This document shows positions 1-7,871 of a stretch of 35,899 bases of DNA, in pieces. The DNA is from Microbacterium sp. (GTDB lineage Bacteria > Actinomycetota > Actinomycetes > Actinomycetales > Microbacteriaceae), in contig JAGIAK010000016.1 in the NCBI GenBank assembly GCA_017744855.1, forward strand, positions 1-35,899, in the 5' to 3' direction. The position numbers were made by a program, and so were the translations under genes. How positions within the stretch are numbered: position 1 is the first letter of the stretch; every line of letters starts with the position of its first letter. Under the pieces are notes generated by a model. That model was not told where the DNA came from and did no database searches. It saw only the letters and a list, made by a program, of their open reading frames with translations.

Positions 1-1677
1 ACCGTCGTCGCGCCGCCCTGGAACTTCCCGCTCGCGATCCCCGCCGGGGGCGTGCTCGCGGCGCTCGCCGCAGGATCGGGCGTGGTGTTCAAGCCCGCGC
101 CGCAGGCCCGTCGCTGCGCCGCGGTGATCGCCGAGGTGCTGTGGGAGGCCGGTGTCCCGCGTGATGCGCTCGCGCTGATCGACATCGAGGAGGGGGAGCT
201 CGGCCGCCGCCTCATCACGCACGAGGCTGTGGGCCGGGTGATCCTCACTGGCTCCTGGGACACCGCCGCGCTGTTCCGCTCCTGGCGCCCCGACCTCCCG
301 CTGCTCGCCGAGACGAGCGGCAAGAACGCCATGATCATCACGCCGTCGGCCGACCTCGACCTCGCGGCCTCCGACCTGGTGCGCAGCGCCTTCGGGCATG
401 CAGGGCAGAAGTGCTCCGCCGCGTCGCTCGCGATCCTCGTCGGACCCGTCGGCCGTTCGCAGCGGTTCGCCCGACAGCTCGCCGATGCCGTGCGCTCCCT
501 GCACGTCGCCCTGCCGACCGATCCTCTCGCCGAGGTGGGGCCCGTGATCGAGCGCCCGCAGGGAAAGCTCGCCTGGGCGCTCACCGAGCTCGATGCCGAC
601 GAGCAGTGGCTCGTGCAGCCGCGGCCCGTCGACGGGGACGAGACCGGACGACTGTGGACCCCGGGTGTGCGGGTCGGAGTGCGTGCGGGATCGCGCTTCC
701 ACACGGAGGAGTTCTTCGGCCCGGTGCTCGGCGTCATGCACGCGCCGACCTTGGAGCGGGCGATCGAGCTGCAGAACGCCGTCGCCTACGGCCTCACCGC
801 CGGACTGCACACTCAGGATCCCGACGAGCTGGCCCTCTGGCTCGACCGGGTGCAGGCGGGCAACCTCTACGTCAACCGCGGCACCACCGGAGCGATCGTG
901 CAGCGGCAGCCGTTCGGCGGCTGGAAGCGGTCGGCGGTCGGACCCGGCGCGAAGGCCGGCGGACCGAACTACCTCATCGGCCTCGGCTCGTGGCGGTCGC
1001 GACCGTCCGCGGCGCAGTCGAGCACCCTGCACCTGCGCGGCCTCGACTCGCGCATCACGGCGCTCATCGAGGCGGCGCAGCCGTCGCTCGACTTCGAGGC
1101 GTTCGAATGGCTGCGACGCTCCGCCCTGTCGGACGCGCTGGCCTGGGACCGGGAGTTCGGGCAGGTGCGCGACGTCTCGCGGCTCGGCGTCGAGCGCAAC
1201 CTGTTCCGGTACCGGCCGGTCCCCGTCGCGATCCGCGCGACGGCGGATGCGGGGTGGCAGGAGCTGCTGCGCGTGGTGATCGCCGCGGTGCGTGCGGGGG
1301 CTGGGTTCACGCTGTCGACGCCGGTCGGACTGCCGCAGCCTGTCCGGCATGCGCTGAGCGAGGCCGGAGCGGTGGTGTTCATGGAGAGCGACGCCGAGTG
1401 GGTGGAGCGGATCAGCGGACCGGAGCCCTCGTCGCTGGACGAGCTGGCGGTGCCTGCGGCCTCGCGCGTGCGGCTCGTGGGTCCGCGCGACTCGGTCGCC
1501 GCCCTGCACCTGCTGCTGGCGACGGCCGTGGACGGCGACCCCGACCTCGCGGTGTACGACGGCGAGGTGACGTCGGCGGCGCGCATCGAGCTGCTGCCGT
1601 TCCTGCACGAGCAGTCGATCTCGATCACCGCGCACCGCTTCGGCAACCCCGACGCGTGGAGCGCAGAGGTCATCTGA
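1..1677 (+). CDS. putA: Bifunctional proline dehydrogenase / L-glutamate gamma-semialdehyde dehydrogenase (PutA), C-terminal part, 5' truncated by window
   Basis: The reading frame is open from base 1, so the window holds only the last 558 codons. The visible part is an NAD-dependent aldehyde dehydrogenase that oxidises glutamate gamma-semialdehyde (from proline or ornithine) to glutamate. The general-base Glu lies in ETSGKNA (visible residue 104) and the nucleophilic Cys in GQKCSA (residue 138), with the 34-residue spacing usual in this superfamily. The motif QRQPFGGWKRS near residue 300 is typical of the P5C dehydrogenase half of PutA. About 220 further residues follow the catalytic domain, like the C-terminal extension of long PutA proteins, so a fused form is more likely than a free P5C dehydrogenase; the proline dehydrogenase half would lie upstream, out of view. 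It could finish the arginine/ornithine route encoded at 4270-6365. The final fusion call is inferred from this C-terminus only. Confidence 0.88.
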   Translation, partial: TVVAPPWNFPLAIPAGGVLAALAAGSGVVFKPAPQARRCAAVIAEVLWEAGVPRDALALIDIEEGELGRRLITHEAVGRVILTGSWDTAALFRSWRPDLPLLAETSGKNAMIITPSADLDLAASDLVRSAFGHAGQKCSAASLAILVGPVGRSQRFARQLADAVRSLHVALPTDPLAEVGPVIERPQGKLAWALTELDADEQWLVQPRPVDGDETGRLWTPGVRVGVRAGSRFHTEEFFGPVLGVMHAPTLERAIELQNAVAYGLTAGLHTQDPDELALWLDRVQAGNLYVNRGTTGAIVQRQPFGGWKRSAVGPGAKAGGPNYLIGLGSWRSRPSAAQSSTLHLRGLDSRITALIEAAQPSLDFEAFEWLRRSALSDALAWDREFGQVRDVSRLGVERNLFRYRPVPVAIRATADAGWQELLRVVIAAVRAGAGFTLSTPVGLPQPVRHALSEAGAVVFMESDAEWVERISGPEPSSLDELAVPAASRVRLVGPRDSVAALHLLLATAVDGDPDLAVYDGEVTSAARIELLPFLHEQSISITAHRFGNPDAWSAEVI

Positions 1678-1771
1678 GCGACGTCGCGATCGGGCTTCGT
1701 GCCGGAAGGATAGGCCGAGCGGCGGAGGCGGATACATACGCAGGATGACGCGGCAGCGGACCGCGCCCGGA

Positions 1772-1777
1772 TAGCGT
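1772..1777 (+). promoter_or_regulatory. Putative -10 element (TAGCGT) for leaderless vanZ-like mRNA
   Basis: TAGCGT ends 8 nt before the ATG at 1786, leaving no room for a ribosome binding site, so transcription would begin at or next to the start codon. No clear -35 is seen. It fits a pattern repeated before several other genes of this window. Confidence 0.4.
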
Positions 1778-1785
1778 CGGAAGCG

Positions 1786-2349
1786 ATGAACGATCCCTTC
1801 GCCGAACTCCCCGTGCTGCCCGTGGTGATCCCCGTCGGGATCCTGCTCTTCGCGATCCTGCTGCTCGTGCTCCGCTCCCGGCGTCGGTTGACCCTGCCGC
1901 GCGCGGCGGTGGCCGCGGCGCTCGGCGTGTACGCGGCCGGTGTCCTGGGCAACACCGTGTTCCCGATCTTCCTGCATCCGACCAGGACCGGTCCCTGGGA
2001 GCCGGCGCTCGCCCTCGTGCCGTTCGCCGACTACGAGTTCGAGGACGCGCTCATGAACATGCTCGTCTTCGTGCCCCTCGGCATCCTCGTGGCGCTGCTG
2101 CTGACGAGGCCCACGTGGTGGCGCGTCGTGGCGATCTGCGCGGGCGTCAGCCTCACGGTGGAGCTCATGCAGCTCGGCGCTCAGGACCTCTTCGGAGGCG
2201 GGCACGTCGCCGACGTGAACGACTTCCTCTCCAACACCGCGGGAGGTGCGATCGGGTTCGCCGCGTTCGTGCTGCTCACCCGAGTGCCGCTGACCGCGCG
2301 GCTGGTCGAGCCCTTCCGCTGGCGCACCGCGGAGCTCGCACGCGCCTGA
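1786..2349 (+). CDS. VanZ-like family membrane protein
   Basis: A 187-residue integral membrane protein with about five hydrophobic segments. It shows the VanZ-family pattern: a loop with NTVFPI and LVPFADYEF, then NMLVFVPLGIL, then a helix with ELMQL followed by a DVNDFLSNTAGG segment near residues 145-155. In the family, VanZ of vancomycin-resistance transposons lowers teicoplanin susceptibility, but most chromosomal members have no defined role. There are no glycopeptide-resistance genes nearby, so no resistance function is claimed. It stands alone between putA and the divergently spaced operon at 2450 and has its own likely leaderless promoter. The ATG at 1786 gives a normal start just before the first membrane segment. 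Confidence 0.82.
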   Translation: MNDPFAELPVLPVVIPVGILLFAILLLVLRSRRRLTLPRAAVAAALGVYAAGVLGNTVFPIFLHPTRTGPWEPALALVPFADYEFEDALMNMLVFVPLGILVALLLTRPTWWRVVAICAGVSLTVELMQLGAQDLFGGGHVADVNDFLSNTAGGAIGFAAFVLLTRVPLTARLVEPFRWRTAELARA

Positions 2350-2378
2350 CGCTCTCGACGGAAGAGGCCGGGCGTGCG

Positions 2379-2396
2379 TGTAAAGAATTCTTGACA
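2379..2396 (+). promoter_or_regulatory. Dyad operator O1 overlapping the -35 box
   Basis: TGTAAAGAATTCTTGACA is an 18-bp palindrome with 8 of 9 pairs matching. Its right half contains the -35 hexamer TTGACA (2391-2396). A second copy of the same motif lies downstream at 2422-2439. It is probably a binding site for the small XRE regulator encoded at 2884, by its position; this is inference. Confidence 0.6.
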
Positions 2397-2419
2397 TCGC
2401 ATCCGGCCCGGCGTAGCCT
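2391..2419 (+). promoter_or_regulatory. Sigma70-type promoter for the 2450-4096 operon
   Basis: A consensus -35 TTGACA (2391-2396) and a -10 TAGCCT (2414-2419) are separated by exactly 17 bp. This is the best vegetative promoter visible in the window and would start transcription near 2426, inside the second dyad operator. Confidence 0.75.
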
Positions 2420-2421
2420 CA

Positions 2422-2439
2422 TGTCAAGAATCTTTTACA
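2422..2439 (+). promoter_or_regulatory. Dyad operator O2 over the transcription start
   Basis: TGTCAAGAATCTTTTACA is a weaker palindrome (6 of 9 pairs), but it matches the reverse complement of O1 at 17 of 18 positions. The centres of O1 and O2 are 43 bp apart, about four helical turns, so two bound dimers would sit on one face of the DNA and enclose the promoter. A GGAGG ribosome binding site (2441-2445) follows directly. Confidence 0.55.
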
Positions 2440-2449
2440 TGGAGGCGTC

Positions 2450-2884
2450 ATGGTCTATCACGAGCGCGTGGCCTGGTCCGAGCTGATCACCGCCGTCCTC
2501 ACGATCGTCGTCTACGTCGTGCTCATCCTGCGCAGCGCCGCCGGTGGACCGCTGGAGGATGCCGACTGGTTCCCCGTGATGCTCTGGTGCATCGGCGGCG
2601 GCATCGTGCTCAGCATCCTGCTCACCGTCGTCTGGGGGCTGATCGCCCGCTGGCGCGACTCCGAGGTCGTCTTCTCGTCGGACATCCGCGACCGCGACAT
2701 CACGCGCATGGGCGGACGGGTCGAGCAGGCGTTCGTCGTGATCGCCGGGCTCGGGGTCATCGCGCTGTGCGCGATCGGCGCCGACGTGTTCTGGATCGCC
2801 AACACGATGTTCCTCGGGTTCGCGGTCTCCGCGATCGTCGGGGGCATCGCCCGCGTCATCGCCTACCGCCGGGGCCTGGTGTGA
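2450..2884 (+). CDS. Four-helix membrane protein of a regulator-linked operon (DUF2178-like, uncertain)
   Basis: A 144-residue protein with four hydrophobic segments at roughly 11-28, 42-66, 93-113 and 118-136. A short polar loop (about residues 67-92, [14 protein letters not shown]) lies between helices 2 and 3. The architecture, with paired helices and a charged central loop, resembles the small membrane proteins that sit next to compact XRE regulators in many Gram-positive genomes, where they are annotated as DUF2178 or hypothetical. No enzyme motif is seen. The start is fixed by GGAGG at 2441-2445. Its stop overlaps the ATG of the regulator by one base, so the two are translationally coupled and probably act together, perhaps as a sensor or anti-regulator. 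That role is inference. Confidence 0.7.
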   Translation: MVYHERVAWSELITAVLTIVVYVVLILRSAAGGPLEDADWFPVMLWCIGGGIVLSILLTVVWGLIARWRDSEVVFSSDIRDRDITRMGGRVEQAFVVIAGLGVIALCAIGADVFWIANTMFLGFAVSAIVGGIARVIAYRRGLV

Positions 2885-3108
2885 TGGTCAAGCCGACGCT
2901 CGTCTCCAACAGCATCCGCGCCCATCGCGAGGCCGCGGGGCTCACCCAGGCCGAGCTCGCCCGCACCATCGGCGTCACCAGGCAGACGCTGATCGCCATC
3001 GAGCAGCAGAAGTACTCGCCGACGCTGGAGCTCGCGTTCCAGATCGCCCGCGCGTTCGGGGTCGGCATCGACGAACTGTTCCAATACCCGGAGGCTGATC
3101 ATGGCTGA
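2884..3108 (+). CDS. Small XRE/Cro-family helix-turn-helix regulator
   Basis: A 74-residue protein made almost only of one HTH_3 domain (residues 8-64). The helix-turn-helix reads [18 protein letters not shown], followed by the family's [21 protein letters not shown] and GIDELF segments. Proteins of this size and sequence type bind DNA as dimers and usually repress their own operon. The two dyads at 2379 and 2422 are suitable targets. Its start overlaps the upstream membrane-protein stop by 1 nt and its end overlaps the downstream MDR gene by 8 nt, so all three are one transcriptional unit. It carries no ligand-binding domain, so the signal probably comes through a partner protein. Confidence 0.88.
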   Translation: MVKPTLVSNSIRAHREAAGLTQAELARTIGVTRQTLIAIEQQKYSPTLELAFQIARAFGVGIDELFQYPEADHG

Positions 3109-4096
3109 GTCGATGAGGGCATGGCGCAGCGAGACCTACGGTCCGGCGTCCGCCGTGCGGCTGGAGCGGGTCGCGGTGCCCGAGCCGCGATCGGGTGAGG
3201 TGCTGCTGCGGATGCGCGCCACCTCCCTCAACGCCGGCGACGTGCGACTGCTGCTCGGCGATCCGCTGCTGGTGCGGCCGTTCTTCGGCCTGACCAGGCC
3301 GAAGCATCCGATCCGTGGGATGGATGCCGTCGGCGAGGTCGTGGAGACGGGGCCGAACGTCATCGGCGTCGAGATCGGCGACCTGGTGATCGGCGAGCTG
3401 CGCGGCGGGGGAGGCCTCGGCGAGTACGCGACCGTGCCCGCCGACCGGGTGCAGCCGTTGCCGCCGGGCGTCGAGGCCGCCGTCGCCGTCACGCTCCCCG
3501 TCGCCGCCGGCACCGCCTGGCAGGCGCTCGACCTCGCCCGGATCGGACTCGGCGACCACCCGCAGCGGGTTCTCGTGATCGGCGCCTCGGGCGGTGTCGG
3601 CGCGTTCGCCGTGCAGCTGGCCGTGCTGCGCGGCGCCGAGGTCTGGGCGAGCTGCGCCGACCGCAACGGGCCGCTCGTCGAGGGGCTGGGCGCCGTGCGC
3701 ACGCTCGACCACCGCCGCTCGCCGCTCTCGGCGATCCCCGGAGGCCATTTCGACGCGGTCATCGACGTGGCAGGGGGCATCGACCTGCGGGATCTGCGGC
3801 GGCTGGCGCGCCCGGACGGGGCGATCGTGCTCGTGACGGGCGACGGCGGGCACGTGCTCGGACCGATCCCGCGGATGCTGCGCGCAGCGTTCCTGTCGCT
3901 GAGTCGCGGCGCCCGCATCCGCTCCCTCGCGGCATCGAGCCGCCCCGAGGTGCTGACCGCGCTGCTCGAACTCCTCGCGGATGGACGCTTCGCCCCGGTG
4001 ATCGCGCAGGAGTATCCGTTCGAGGACGCGGGTGCGGCGCTGGCACGCATCGAGGACGGCCACGTCGTCGGCAAGCTCGTCGTGCGCGTGGCCTGA
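3101..4096 (+). CDS. Quinone-oxidoreductase-like medium-chain dehydrogenase/reductase (MDR)
   Basis: A 331-residue zinc-free MDR protein. The N-terminal GroES-like catalytic domain (about 1-125) contains the [13 protein letters not shown] segment typical of the quinone oxidoreductase / RTN4IP1 branch. The nucleotide-binding Rossmann domain carries [14 protein letters not shown] (near residue 165). The structural-zinc Cys cluster of alcohol dehydrogenases is absent, which argues for NAD(P)H-dependent reduction of quinones or alpha,beta-unsaturated carbonyls. It is the third gene of the promoter-operator unit at 2379-2439 and overlaps the regulator gene by 8 nt, so it is probably the enzymatic output of that regulator, for example in electrophile or redox stress. 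The exact substrate cannot be read from the sequence. Confidence 0.85.
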   Translation: MAESMRAWRSETYGPASAVRLERVAVPEPRSGEVLLRMRATSLNAGDVRLLLGDPLLVRPFFGLTRPKHPIRGMDAVGEVVETGPNVIGVEIGDLVIGELRGGGGLGEYATVPADRVQPLPPGVEAAVAVTLPVAAGTAWQALDLARIGLGDHPQRVLVIGASGGVGAFAVQLAVLRGAEVWASCADRNGPLVEGLGAVRTLDHRRSPLSAIPGGHFDAVIDVAGGIDLRDLRRLARPDGAIVLVTGDGGHVLGPIPRMLRAAFLSLSRGARIRSLAASSRPEVLTALLELLADGRFAPVIAQEYPFEDAGAALARIEDGHVVGKLVVRVA

Positions 4097-4269
4097 GGCG
4101 GTCGACACCGCGGAGGTGGTGCGTGCTCTGGTGGCGCACAGGACACGGGTGACACAATGGATGCGGCGTGCCCGAGTCGCATCTTCCCCGGCATCCGCGC
4201 TGGATGCAGGGTCGAAGGACCGCCGGGCCCCTGGACAGCGTCCGCCGCGCCTCTTCGTCAAGGAGAACC

Positions 4270-5136
4270 ATGTCGACGCCTGAAGCCGCCGTCACCGCAG
4301 CGCCCGTGCGCACCGCGCACCACCGCCACTACCTGATGTGCAAGCCGTCGCACTTCACGGTGAACTACTCGATCAACCCGTGGATGGAGCCGGCGAACCC
4401 CACCGACACCGCCAACGCGGTCGCGCAGTGGCAGAAGCTGTACGACCTGTACGTCGAGCTGGGCCACGAGGTCGAGCTCATCGAGCCGCTCGCCGGATAC
4501 CCCGACATGGTCTACACGGCGAACGGCGGCTTCGTGATCGACGGCCGGGCGTACGTGCCCTCCTTCTACTACGAGCAGCGCCAGGGCGAGGCGCCCGCGT
4601 TCGCCGAGTGGTTCCGCACCCACGGCTACGACACCGTGCTGCCCGAGGAGATCAACGAGGGCGAGGGGGACTTCCTGCTCGCCGGCGACGTGATCCTCGC
4701 CGGCACCGGCTTCCGCTCCGCAGGCGACAGCCACCGCGAGGTGAGCGAGGTCTTCGGACGCGAGGTCGTGACGCTGACGCTGGTCGACCCGCGCTTCTAC
4801 CACCTCGACACCGCGCTGACCGTGCTCGACCCGGTGGTCGAGGAGGGGCAGACCGCTGGCATCGCGTACCTGCCGCACGCCTTCGACGAGGCCTCGCAGA
4901 AGGTGCTCGCCGAGCGCTTCCCCGACGCGATCCTCGTGTCCGACGAAGACGGCGCCGTGTTCGGGCTGAACTCGGCCAGCGACGGCTACAACGTGATCAT
5001 CTCGCCGCGCGCGAAGGGCTTCGAGGCTCAGCTGCGCGAGCGCGGCTACAACCCCCTCCTGATCGACCTGTCCGAGCTGCTGCTCGGCGGCGGCGGCATC
5101 AAGTGCTGCACGCTCGAGCTCAGGGACGCAAAGTGA
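4270..5136 (+). CDS. Arginine-modifying hydrolase of the DDAH/ArgZ (amidinotransferase) fold
   Basis: A 288-residue guanidino-group hydrolase. The family N-terminus YLMCKPSHFTVNYSINPWM (residues 21-39) is followed by PDMVYTANGGF, where Asn85 aligns with the Asn that sets arginine dihydrolase apart in cyanobacterial ArgZ. FYHLDT carries the catalytic His178, and KCCTLEL near the end carries the nucleophilic Cys279. Homologues are annotated as dimethylarginine dimethylaminohydrolase (yielding citrulline) or arginine dihydrolase (yielding ornithine, CO2 and ammonia). The ornithine aminotransferase gene starts inside its stop codon (GTGA overlap), and no citrulline-using enzyme is nearby, which favours ornithine as product. 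The start is set by AGGAG at 4261-4265, with 4 nt to the ATG; the longer open frame upstream is not used. Activity is inferred. Confidence 0.82.
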   Translation: MSTPEAAVTAAPVRTAHHRHYLMCKPSHFTVNYSINPWMEPANPTDTANAVAQWQKLYDLYVELGHEVELIEPLAGYPDMVYTANGGFVIDGRAYVPSFYYEQRQGEAPAFAEWFRTHGYDTVLPEEINEGEGDFLLAGDVILAGTGFRSAGDSHREVSEVFGREVVTLTLVDPRFYHLDTALTVLDPVVEEGQTAGIAYLPHAFDEASQKVLAERFPDAILVSDEDGAVFGLNSASDGYNVIISPRAKGFEAQLRERGYNPLLIDLSELLLGGGGIKCCTLELRDAK

Positions 5137-6365
5137 CCGCGGTCGACGACGGCGTCGACGTCACTGCTGAGCGAGCCGTGGATGCTGAGCAGGTCGAGGG
5201 GCACGTCGCGCGCAACTACCACCCGCTGCCCGTCGTCATCGCCCGCGGCGAGGGCGCCTGGGTGACCGACATCGAGGGCAAGCGCTACCTCGATCTGCTC
5301 GCGGCGTACTCCGCCGTGAACTTCGGCCACCGGCATCCGGCGATCGTCGCCGCGCTCACCGAGCAGCTCGGCCGGGTCACGCTGACCAGCCGTGCGTTCA
5401 TGAGCGACCGGCTGGAGCCCTTTGCCGCCGCGCTCGCCGCGCTCGCAGGCAAGGACATGGTGCTGCCGATGAACACCGGCGCCGAGGCCGTCGAGACCGG
5501 CATCAAGGTCGCGCGCGCCTGGGGCTACCGGGTCAAGGGCGTCGCAGACGGCCGCGCGCGCATCGTCGTCGCGGCCGGCAACTTCCACGGCCGCACCACC
5601 ACGATCGTCAGCTTCAGCGACGACGAGTCGGCTCGCGACGGGTTCGGCCCGTACACGCCGGGCTTCGACGTGGTGCCCTACGGAGACGCGGATGCCGTGG
5701 CCGCCGCGATCACCGACGACACGGTCGCCGTGCTCGTGGAGCCGATCCAGGGCGAGGCCGGCGTGATCATCCCGCCGGAGGGGTACCTGCGCCGCATCCG
5801 CGAGATCTGCGACGAGAAGCGCGTGCTGTTCATCGCCGACGAGATCCAGTCGGGGCTCGGCCGCGTCGGCGAGACGTTCGCCTGCGACCGCGAGGGCGTG
5901 GTGCCCGATCTGTATCTGCTCGGTAAGGCGCTCGGCGGCGGCATCCTGCCCGTCTCGGCCGTCGTCGGCAACAGCGACGTGCTGGGCGTCATCCGCCCCG
6001 GCGAGCACGGCTCGACCTTCGGCGGCAATCCGCTCGCCGCGGCCGTCGGCCTGCGTGTGGTGGAGATGCTGGAGTCGGGCGAGTTCCAGGAGCGCGCCCG
6101 TGCCCTCGGCGCGCACCTCTCGGAGGCGCTGCAGCCGCTGATCGGACACGGGGTCACCGCCGTGCGCATCGCCGGGCTCTGGGCCGGAGTCGACATCGAC
6201 CCCGCGCGCGGTACCGGTCGCGAGATCGCCGAGAAGCTGCTGGAGCGCGGCGTGCTCGTGAAGGACACCCACGGTCAGACGATCCGCATCGCCCCGCCGC
6301 TCGTGATCCGCGCCACGGAGCTCGATTGGGCCGTGGAGCAGCTGCGGGTCGTGCTCGGCGAGTAG
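5133..6365 (+). CDS. rocD: Ornithine--oxo-acid aminotransferase
   Basis: A 410-residue class III PLP-dependent aminotransferase that converts ornithine and 2-oxoglutarate into glutamate gamma-semialdehyde and glutamate. The pattern is that of RocD: NYHPLPVV and GKRYLDLLAAYSAVNFGHRHP near the N-terminus, NTGAEAVETGIKVAR for substrate and PLP contacts, LVEPIQGEAG, IADEIQSGLGR, and the PLP lysine in LLGKALGGG (Lys265). GEHGSTFGGNPLAAA follows. The GTG start at 5133 overlaps the upstream stop by 4 nt; the same frame remains open far upstream, but that part is a shadow of the hydrolase gene. Together with the hydrolase it would make semialdehyde from arginine, which the P5C dehydrogenase domain at 1-1677 could oxidise. 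Confidence 0.92.
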   Translation: MTAVDDGVDVTAERAVDAEQVEGHVARNYHPLPVVIARGEGAWVTDIEGKRYLDLLAAYSAVNFGHRHPAIVAALTEQLGRVTLTSRAFMSDRLEPFAAALAALAGKDMVLPMNTGAEAVETGIKVARAWGYRVKGVADGRARIVVAAGNFHGRTTTIVSFSDDESARDGFGPYTPGFDVVPYGDADAVAAAITDDTVAVLVEPIQGEAGVIIPPEGYLRRIREICDEKRVLFIADEIQSGLGRVGETFACDREGVVPDLYLLGKALGGGILPVSAVVGNSDVLGVIRPGEHGSTFGGNPLAAAVGLRVVEMLESGEFQERARALGAHLSEALQPLIGHGVTAVRIAGLWAGVDIDPARGTGREIAEKLLERGVLVKDTHGQTIRIAPPLVIRATELDWAVEQLRVVLGE

Positions 6366-6409
6366 GACGGTTCGTCGGGCCGGCGGATCCGTCGGCGCGT
6401 GCGTCGTTC

Positions 6410-6462
6410 AGTTGGCGCTCAGTGTGGGAATCCGGCGTGGATTCCCACGTTGAGCGCCAACT
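6410..6462. repeat. Long inverted repeat (24-nt arms, 5-nt loop) between convergent genes
   Basis: The arms 6410-6433 and 6439-6462 pair at 22 of 24 positions, with one internal 2-nt mismatch, around the loop GGCGT. The stem begins with AGTTGGCGCTCA and ends with TGAGCGCCAACT. There is no T-run on either side. It lies 44 nt after rocD, in front of a second hairpin of the same geometry. It could serve as a bidirectional terminator or be a dispersed palindromic repeat. Confidence 0.7.
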
Positions 6463-6487
6463 CTGCGTCGTGCACCTCGATTCACGT

Positions 6488-6532
6488 GGCGCGTGTCGCG
6501 GGAATCGCGTGCGGATTGCCGCGACATGCGCC
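6488..6532. repeat. Second inverted repeat (20-nt arms, 5-nt loop)
   Basis: The arms 6488-6507 and 6513-6532 pair at 17 of 20 positions around the loop CGTGC. The sequence next to the loop (GGGAATC / GGATTGCC) resembles that of the hairpin at 6410-6462, so the two may be diverged copies. It ends 18 nt before the stop codon of the convergent MFS gene. Confidence 0.6.
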
Positions 6533-6549
6533 CATCGAACCGTCGATGG

Positions 6550-7797
6550 TCACCCGTGGGTGCGGAGCTGGCCCATGTAGTCCGGCCACTCGGCCGGAGC
6601 GGGAATCCGTCGGAGCGTCGGAACAAGGAGCACGACGGTGGCCGCGGCGAACAGCAACAGGGCGCACGCCAGCAAGGCGTGGAGGTCGTAGGAGGCGACG
6701 AGAACGGACGCGAGTGCCGGTGCGACGAAGCCCGGGGCGGAGTTCAACAGCGTCATCGTCGACAGGACACGGCCCTGGCGATCTTCCGGTACATACGCCA
6801 TGAGGAACGACAGGAGCGGGTTGATGAGCGTGATGCCGGCGGTGAAGATCACGGCGAGCGCGATCAGCCAGGGGATCGAGTTCAACATCCCCATCATCCC
6901 CACGATCGCCCCCAGCGTCAGGAGCATGCCGATGCTGAACGGTCCGACTTTCGGCGGGCGGGACTTGAGGAGAAGGGGCAGGAGGAGCAGGGCTCCCGCG
7001 AGCCCACCCGCTCCGGCGGCGGTCGGCAGCAGCGAGATCGCCCACGGAGGGACGTCATTCCTCGCCATGGAGTAGGTGGAGACAGCGAGCAGCAGCGCGG
7101 GGACCGCACCAAGGACGACCATCAGGATGCCGAAGCCGCCCAACGTGCTGTCCGTGAACACCGCGCGTACGCCGGCCAGAGCGAATGTCGCCGGTGACCC
7201 CTCGCGGGCGGTCCGGGTGTGAAGCTGAGCGGCTCCCCGAAGGAGGCCGAGCAGCCCGAGCGCGGCCATGCCCGCGGCGGCCGCCACCAGGAACGGGAGG
7301 GGCGTGGCGACCGTGAGGAGCCCGCCGCCGAGCGCAGGGCCGAGCAACGTCGTGACGAACGCCCTGGCCTGCCTTCGTTGCCCCGCCCGCGGAAGGTCCT
7401 CGTCGGCGACGAGGGACCGGACCGCCGCAGACTCCGTCGACGAGGACAGCGAACCCGAGGCGGCGAGGGCGAAGCCGAGGGTGACGAGGACCGCGGCGCT
7501 GGCGTGGCCGAGCAGAAGCGTCACCGAGATCGCGACGAGGGCGAACGTCTCGGCGGCAGTGCCGATCGCCATGAGCCGCCACTTCGGGAGGGTGTCTGCG
7601 AGGAGACCCCCGCAAGCGTCGCCGATGAGCGTCCCGACCACCATCGACGTCGCCACCGCTGCCATCCATGCGACCGACTGTGTGGAGGACATGGCGACCA
7701 GCGGAAGAGCGAACTCCGCCCCGGCAGTGGTCGCGGATGACAGCGTGAACGCGAGCAGGAGTCGATCGAAGGATCGCCAGTCGGTCGTCTTCGCCAT
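6550..7797 (-). CDS. MFS transporter, drug-exporter type
   Basis: A 415-residue major facilitator protein with about twelve hydrophobic segments. The cytoplasmic loop-2 motif appears as GGLLADTLPKWRLM near residue 65, a degenerate form of the MFS motif A, and the second half carries YVPEDRQGRVLSTM, characteristic of the MFS_3/MFS_1 exporters found next to regulators. The ATG is preceded by GGGGGGTGA, a strong ribosome binding site. It is a single-gene unit transcribed toward rocD, with two small inverted repeats in its upstream region (7872-7903) that could be operators. The substrate is unknown; export of small hydrophobic compounds or antibiotics is the family's usual role. Confidence 0.82.
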   Translation of the reverse strand: MAKTTDWRSFDRLLLAFTLSSATTAGAEFALPLVAMSSTQSVAWMAAVATSMVVGTLIGDACGGLLADTLPKWRLMAIGTAAETFALVAISVTLLLGHASAAVLVTLGFALAASGSLSSSTESAAVRSLVADEDLPRAGQRRQARAFVTTLLGPALGGGLLTVATPLPFLVAAAAGMAALGLLGLLRGAAQLHTRTAREGSPATFALAGVRAVFTDSTLGGFGILMVVLGAVPALLLAVSTYSMARNDVPPWAISLLPTAAGAGGLAGALLLLPLLLKSRPPKVGPFSIGMLLTLGAIVGMMGMLNSIPWLIALAVIFTAGITLINPLLSFLMAYVPEDRQGRVLSTMTLLNSAPGFVAPALASVLVASYDLHALLACALLLFAAATVVLLVPTLRRIPAPAEWPDYMGQLRTHG

Positions 7798-7871
7798 TCA
7801 TCACCCCCCGTGACGAACCAAGTCGACATCAAGGGGCTTCTCAGGGACAGTATCTGCGTTGGAATGACAGA

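Noticed and set aside
969..1955. A 328-codon minus-strand frame over the end of putA
   Set aside because: It overlaps two well-supported genes and is a low-complexity Ser/Arg-rich shadow frame without a family match.
1786..2349. Glycopeptide resistance determinant
   Set aside because: Only a VanZ-like family protein is present; vanHAX-type genes are absent, so resistance cannot be inferred.
4338..5132. Extension of the rocD frame by 265 codons upstream
   Set aside because: The upstream part is Arg/Ala-rich junk in the frame shifted from the hydrolase gene. The RocD family begins near GTG 5133, which overlaps the preceding stop in the usual way.
6366..6549. Small genes in the rocD-MFS gap
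   Set aside because: The short open frames there run through both hairpins and have no start signal or family character.
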